Positions 61,240 through 64,000 of a DNA stretch of 64,000 bases are shown here, piece by piece. This stretch comes from Hyphomicrobiales bacterium. Its GTDB lineage: Bacteria; Pseudomonadota; Alphaproteobacteria; Rhizobiales; Xanthobacteraceae. The translations under genes and the position numbers were made by a program. Every line of letters begins with the position of its first letter. Positions within the stretch are counted from its first letter, which is position 1. A model generated the notes under the pieces. That model did no database searches. It saw nothing but the letters and a program-made list of their open reading frames with translations, and was not told the DNA's origin. The DNA lies in NCBI GenBank assembly GCA_017305715.1, contig JAFKKG010000008.1, positions 496,001 through 560,000 on the forward strand, read 5' to 3'.

Positions 61240-62856
61240 ATGGATGTGACCCGCCTTGAGATCAATCGCCGCACCGCGCTGCTGACGTCGGCCGCGATTG
61301 CGGCCAACGTCATCAATCCGATGCGGGCCTTCGCGCAGGAAACGCCGAAGAAGGGCGGCGTATTCAACGTTCACTACGGCGCCGAACAGCGCCAGCTCAA
61401 TCCAAGCATTCAGGCCTCCACCGGCGTCTACATCATCGGCGGCAAGATCCAAGAGAACCTGATCGATCTCGACGCCAACGGCCAGCCGGTCGGCGTGCTC
61501 GCCGAAAGCTGGGAAGGCTCGCCCGACGGCAAGACCATCACCTTCAAGCTGCGCAAGGGCGTCACCTGGCACGACGGCAAGCCGTTCACCTCGGCCGACG
61601 TCGAATTCACCGCCATGAACATGTGGAAGAAGATCCTCAATTACGGATCGACGCTGCAATTGTTCCTCACCGCAGTCGAGACTCCGGACCCGCAGACCGC
61701 GATCTTCAAATACGAGCGGCCGATGCCGCTCAATCTGCTGCTGCGCGCGCTGCCTGACCTCGGCTACATCTCCGCCAAGCATCTTTACGAGAGCGGCGAT
61801 ATCCGCGCGAACCCGACCAACCTCGCGCCGGTCGGCACCGGCCCGTTCAAATTCGTCAAATATGAACGCGGGCAATATGTCATCGCCGATCGCAATGCCG
61901 ATTACTGGCGTCCCAACGCGCCCTATCTCGATCGCATCGTCTGGCGTGTCATCACAGACCGCGCCGCGGCGGCCGCCCAAATGGAAGCCGGCGAACTGCA
62001 TTACAGCCCGTTCTCCGGCCTGACGATCTCGGACATGGCGCGGCTCGGCAAGGACAAGCGCTTCATCGTCTCGACCAAGGGCAATGAAGGCAACGCGCGC
62101 ACCAACACCATCGAGTTCAACTTTCGCCGCAAGGAATTGTCCGACATCAGGGTTCGCCGTGCCATCGCGCATGCGATCAATGTGCCGTTCTTCATCGACA
62201 ACTTCCTCGGCGATTTCGCCAAGCTCGGCACCGGCCCGATCCCCTCGACCTCGACGGATTTCTATCCCGGCCCCAACACGCCGCAATATCCCTACGACAA
62301 GGCCAAGGCCGCAGCGCTGCTCGACGAAGCCGGATTCAAGGCTGGCGCCGGCGGGACGCGCTTTTCGTTAAGGCTGCTGCCGGCGCCGTGGGGCGAGGAT
62401 ATCTCGCTGTGGTCGACCTTCATCCAGCAATCGCTGCGCGAGATCGGCATTCCCGTCGAGATCGTGCGCAACGATGGCGGCGGCTTCCTCAAGCAGGTCT
62501 ATGACGAGCACGCCTTCGATCTCGCCACCGGCTGGCACCAATACCGCAACGACCCCGCGGTCTCGACCACGGTCTGGTATCGCTCCGGCCAGCCCAAGGG
62601 CGCGCCCTGGACCAACCAGTGGGACTGGACCGATGCGGCCGTCGACAAGACCATCGACGATGCCGCCACCGAAGTCGATCCGGCCAAGCGCAAGGCGCTC
62701 TACGCCCAGTTCGTCAAGGAGGTGAATACCGAGCTGCCGGTCTGGATGCCGATCGAGCAGATTTTCGTCACTGTGATCACGGCCAAGGCACGCAACCACT
62801 CTAACACGCCGCGCTGGGGCTCGGCGAGCTGGCACGATCTTTGGCTTTCCGCCTGA
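61240..62856 (+). CDS. ABC transporter substrate-binding protein, family 5
   Basis: A 538-residue periplasmic protein. A Tat-like signal (INRRTALLTSAAIAAN...RAFAQ) precedes KKGGVFNVHYGAE, KLRKGVTWHDGKPFTSADVEF and the SBP family-5 core. Members bind peptides, glutathione, nickel or opine-like compounds. ATG 61240 has GGAGAG upstream. It is followed by two permease genes of the same type, so it starts a further Dpp-like importer. Confidence 0.92.
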   Translation: MDVTRLEINRRTALLTSAAIAANVINPMRAFAQETPKKGGVFNVHYGAEQRQLNPSIQASTGVYIIGGKIQENLIDLDANGQPVGVLAESWEGSPDGKTITFKLRKGVTWHDGKPFTSADVEFTAMNMWKKILNYGSTLQLFLTAVETPDPQTAIFKYERPMPLNLLLRALPDLGYISAKHLYESGDIRANPTNLAPVGTGPFKFVKYERGQYVIADRNADYWRPNAPYLDRIVWRVITDRAAAAAQMEAGELHYSPFSGLTISDMARLGKDKRFIVSTKGNEGNARTNTIEFNFRRKELSDIRVRRAIAHAINVPFFIDNFLGDFAKLGTGPIPSTSTDFYPGPNTPQYPYDKAKAAALLDEAGFKAGAGGTRFSLRLLPAPWGEDISLWSTFIQQSLREIGIPVEIVRNDGGGFLKQVYDEHAFDLATGWHQYRNDPAVSTTVWYRSGQPKGAPWTNQWDWTDAAVDKTIDDAATEVDPAKRKALYAQFVKEVNTELPVWMPIEQIFVTVITAKARNHSNTPRWGSASWHDLWLSA

Positions 62857-62877
62857 CGCCTTATCGGCCAAGATAGA

Positions 62878-63858
62878 ATGATGCGCATCCTTGGCCTTGC
62901 GGGGCGGCGGCTCGCCGCCTCGATCCCGACCCTGTTTCTGATCCTGATCGGCGTGTTCCTGCTGCTGCAGTTCGCGCCGGGCGACACGGTCGACGCGATG
63001 ATGGCGCAGATGGGCGGCGGCGATGCCGCGACCGCGCGCGAACTGCGCAAGTTCTACGGCCTCGACCTCTCGGTTCCGGCCCAGCTTGGCAATTATCTCT
63101 GGCGCCTGGTGCGGCTCGATCTCGGCTTCTCCTCGATCTACGGCAAGCCGGTGGCCTCGGTGATCCTCGAGCGATTACCGCCGACCATCCTGCTGATGAC
63201 CGCGTCACTGTCCTTTGCGTTCTTCTTCGGGCTGCTGTTCGGCGTGATCGCGGCGCGCGGCGTCAACCGCTGGCCGGACACGCTGATCTCGACGCTCGGG
63301 CTCGTGTTCTACGCCACGCCCTCGTTCTGGTTCGGGCTGATGGCGATCGTCGTGTTCTCGGTCTATCTGCAATGGCTGCCGCCGGGCGGCTTCGAGGATA
63401 TCGGCATCGTGCAGACCGGCATCTGGCGCACCATCGACATCGCCCAGCATCTCGTGCTGCCGACGCTGACGCTCGGGCTGATCTTCCTTGCGATCTATTT
63501 GCGCATCATGCGCGCCTCGATGCTGGAAGTGCTCAACCTCGACTATGTCCGCACCGCGCGCGCCAAGGGGCTCGACGAGACCCGCGTGGTGACGCGGCAT
63601 GTGTTGCGCAACGCCCTACTTCCGATGGTGACGCTGATCGGGCTGCAGGCCGGCACCATGCTCGGCGGCTCGGTCGTGGTCGAAAGCGTGTTCTCGCTGC
63701 CGGGCCTCGGGCGGCTGGCTTATGAATCGGTGGTGCAGCGTGACCTCAACACGCTGCTCGGCATCGTGTTCGTCTCCGCGCTGCTCGTCATCGTCGTCAA
63801 TTTCGCCGTCGACCTGCTTTACGCGCGGCTCGACCCGCGCATCTCGGCGGAGGGCTAG
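62878..63858 (+). CDS. Peptide/nickel-type ABC transporter permease, DppB-like
   Basis: A 326-residue permease. An N-terminal helix (IPTLFLILIGVFLLLQFAPGD), then LDLSVPAQLGNYLWRLVRLDLG, and the EAA loop VRTARAKGLDETRVVTRHVLRNALLP are typical of DppB. It starts 21 bases after the binding-protein gene. Confidence 0.93.
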   Translation: MMRILGLAGRRLAASIPTLFLILIGVFLLLQFAPGDTVDAMMAQMGGGDAATARELRKFYGLDLSVPAQLGNYLWRLVRLDLGFSSIYGKPVASVILERLPPTILLMTASLSFAFFFGLLFGVIAARGVNRWPDTLISTLGLVFYATPSFWFGLMAIVVFSVYLQWLPPGGFEDIGIVQTGIWRTIDIAQHLVLPTLTLGLIFLAIYLRIMRASMLEVLNLDYVRTARAKGLDETRVVTRHVLRNALLPMVTLIGLQAGTMLGGSVVVESVFSLPGLGRLAYESVVQRDLNTLLGIVFVSALLVIVVNFAVDLLYARLDPRISAEG

Positions 63859-63863
63859 CGCAA

Positions 63864-64000
63864 ATGGATGCCGCCAAACGCTATTTCCGCAGTCCCGCCG
63901 CGGTCGCAGGCCTCGTGCTGCTCTTGATCGTGATCGCGATGGCGATCAGTGCCGGCTGGTTCTATCCGCGCGATCCGCTGGCGCTTGCCGGCCGGCCCCT
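63864..64000 (+). CDS. Peptide/nickel-type ABC transporter permease, DppC-like (3' partial)
   Basis: The first 45 residues of a DppC-like permease run off the right edge. MDAAKRYFRSPAAVAG is followed by a hydrophobic helix and PRDPLALAGRP. It begins five bases after the DppB stop, with GGAGG upstream. Confidence 0.85.
   Translation, partial: MDAAKRYFRSPAAVAGLVLLLIVIAMAISAGWFYPRDPLALAGRP

Overview
The window looks like chromosome of a Bradyrhizobium-type alphaproteobacterium (Rhizobiales, Nitrobacteraceae). The evidence is high GC, dense catabolic operons with four-base start/stop overlaps, many ABC importers, a Sox thiosulfate-oxidation cluster, a fused LivHM permease, a CYP153-type P450, and several intergenic inverted-repeat families typical of that group. 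I saw no rRNA, tRNA, CRISPR array, insertion sequence or phage gene. All calls are from reading the sequence; no search was run.

Layout. 1-3566: tail of a molybdopterin dehydrogenase, then a sulfur-oxidation cluster (FccB/SoxF-like flavoprotein, soxX, soxY, soxZ, soxA; no soxB or soxCD here). 3727-20549: a nicotinate catabolism locus. Ferredoxin-NADP reductase (minus) and an enamidase-like amidohydrolase (plus) diverge from one promoter. 6-Hydroxynicotinate reductase (minus) and nicA-nicB nicotinate dehydrogenase (plus) diverge from another. Both promoters carry GTATAC/GTACAC-centred palindromes. The reductase operon continues through a UPF0280 (ApbE-like) gene, a DUF1185 gene, a branched-chain-type ABC importer and a MarR regulator. 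pncB (NAD salvage from nicotinate) lies downstream of nicAB. Together these predict nicotinate uptake, 6-hydroxylation, ring reduction and ring opening to 2-formylglutarate.

20592-29136: a MetY-like sulfhydrylase, an alpha/beta hydrolase, an HtrA-like protease, a GMC oxidoreductase with a small partner, and a CYP153-type P450 divergent from a Baeyer-Villiger-type monooxygenase. 29282-40567: a tight minus-strand operon with a tandem CaiB/BaiF CoA-transferase, a complete peptide/nickel-type ABC importer and a single-chain acyl-CoA carboxylase. 40707-47817: two amidohydrolases, a TauABC/SsuABC-like importer and an NTF2-like protein around a GntR regulator, linked by TGCATGCA boxes. 48033-60822: an enolase-superfamily enzyme, a lone Liv-type binding protein, a Sel1-like protein, hyuBA hydantoinase genes divergent from an IclR regulator, a GSAM-like aminotransferase, an MFS transporter, a CmcJ/NvfI-family oxidoreductase, an SDR that has lost its catalytic residues, and HU. 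61240-64000: start of another peptide-type ABC importer.

The most interesting item is the nicotinate locus. It joins the reductive 6-hydroxynicotinate route known from Eubacterium barkeri fermentation with the cytochrome-linked NicAB hydroxylase of aerobes. The reductase gene also overlaps an ApbE-superfamily gene that could attach the covalent flavin reported for the E. barkeri enzyme.
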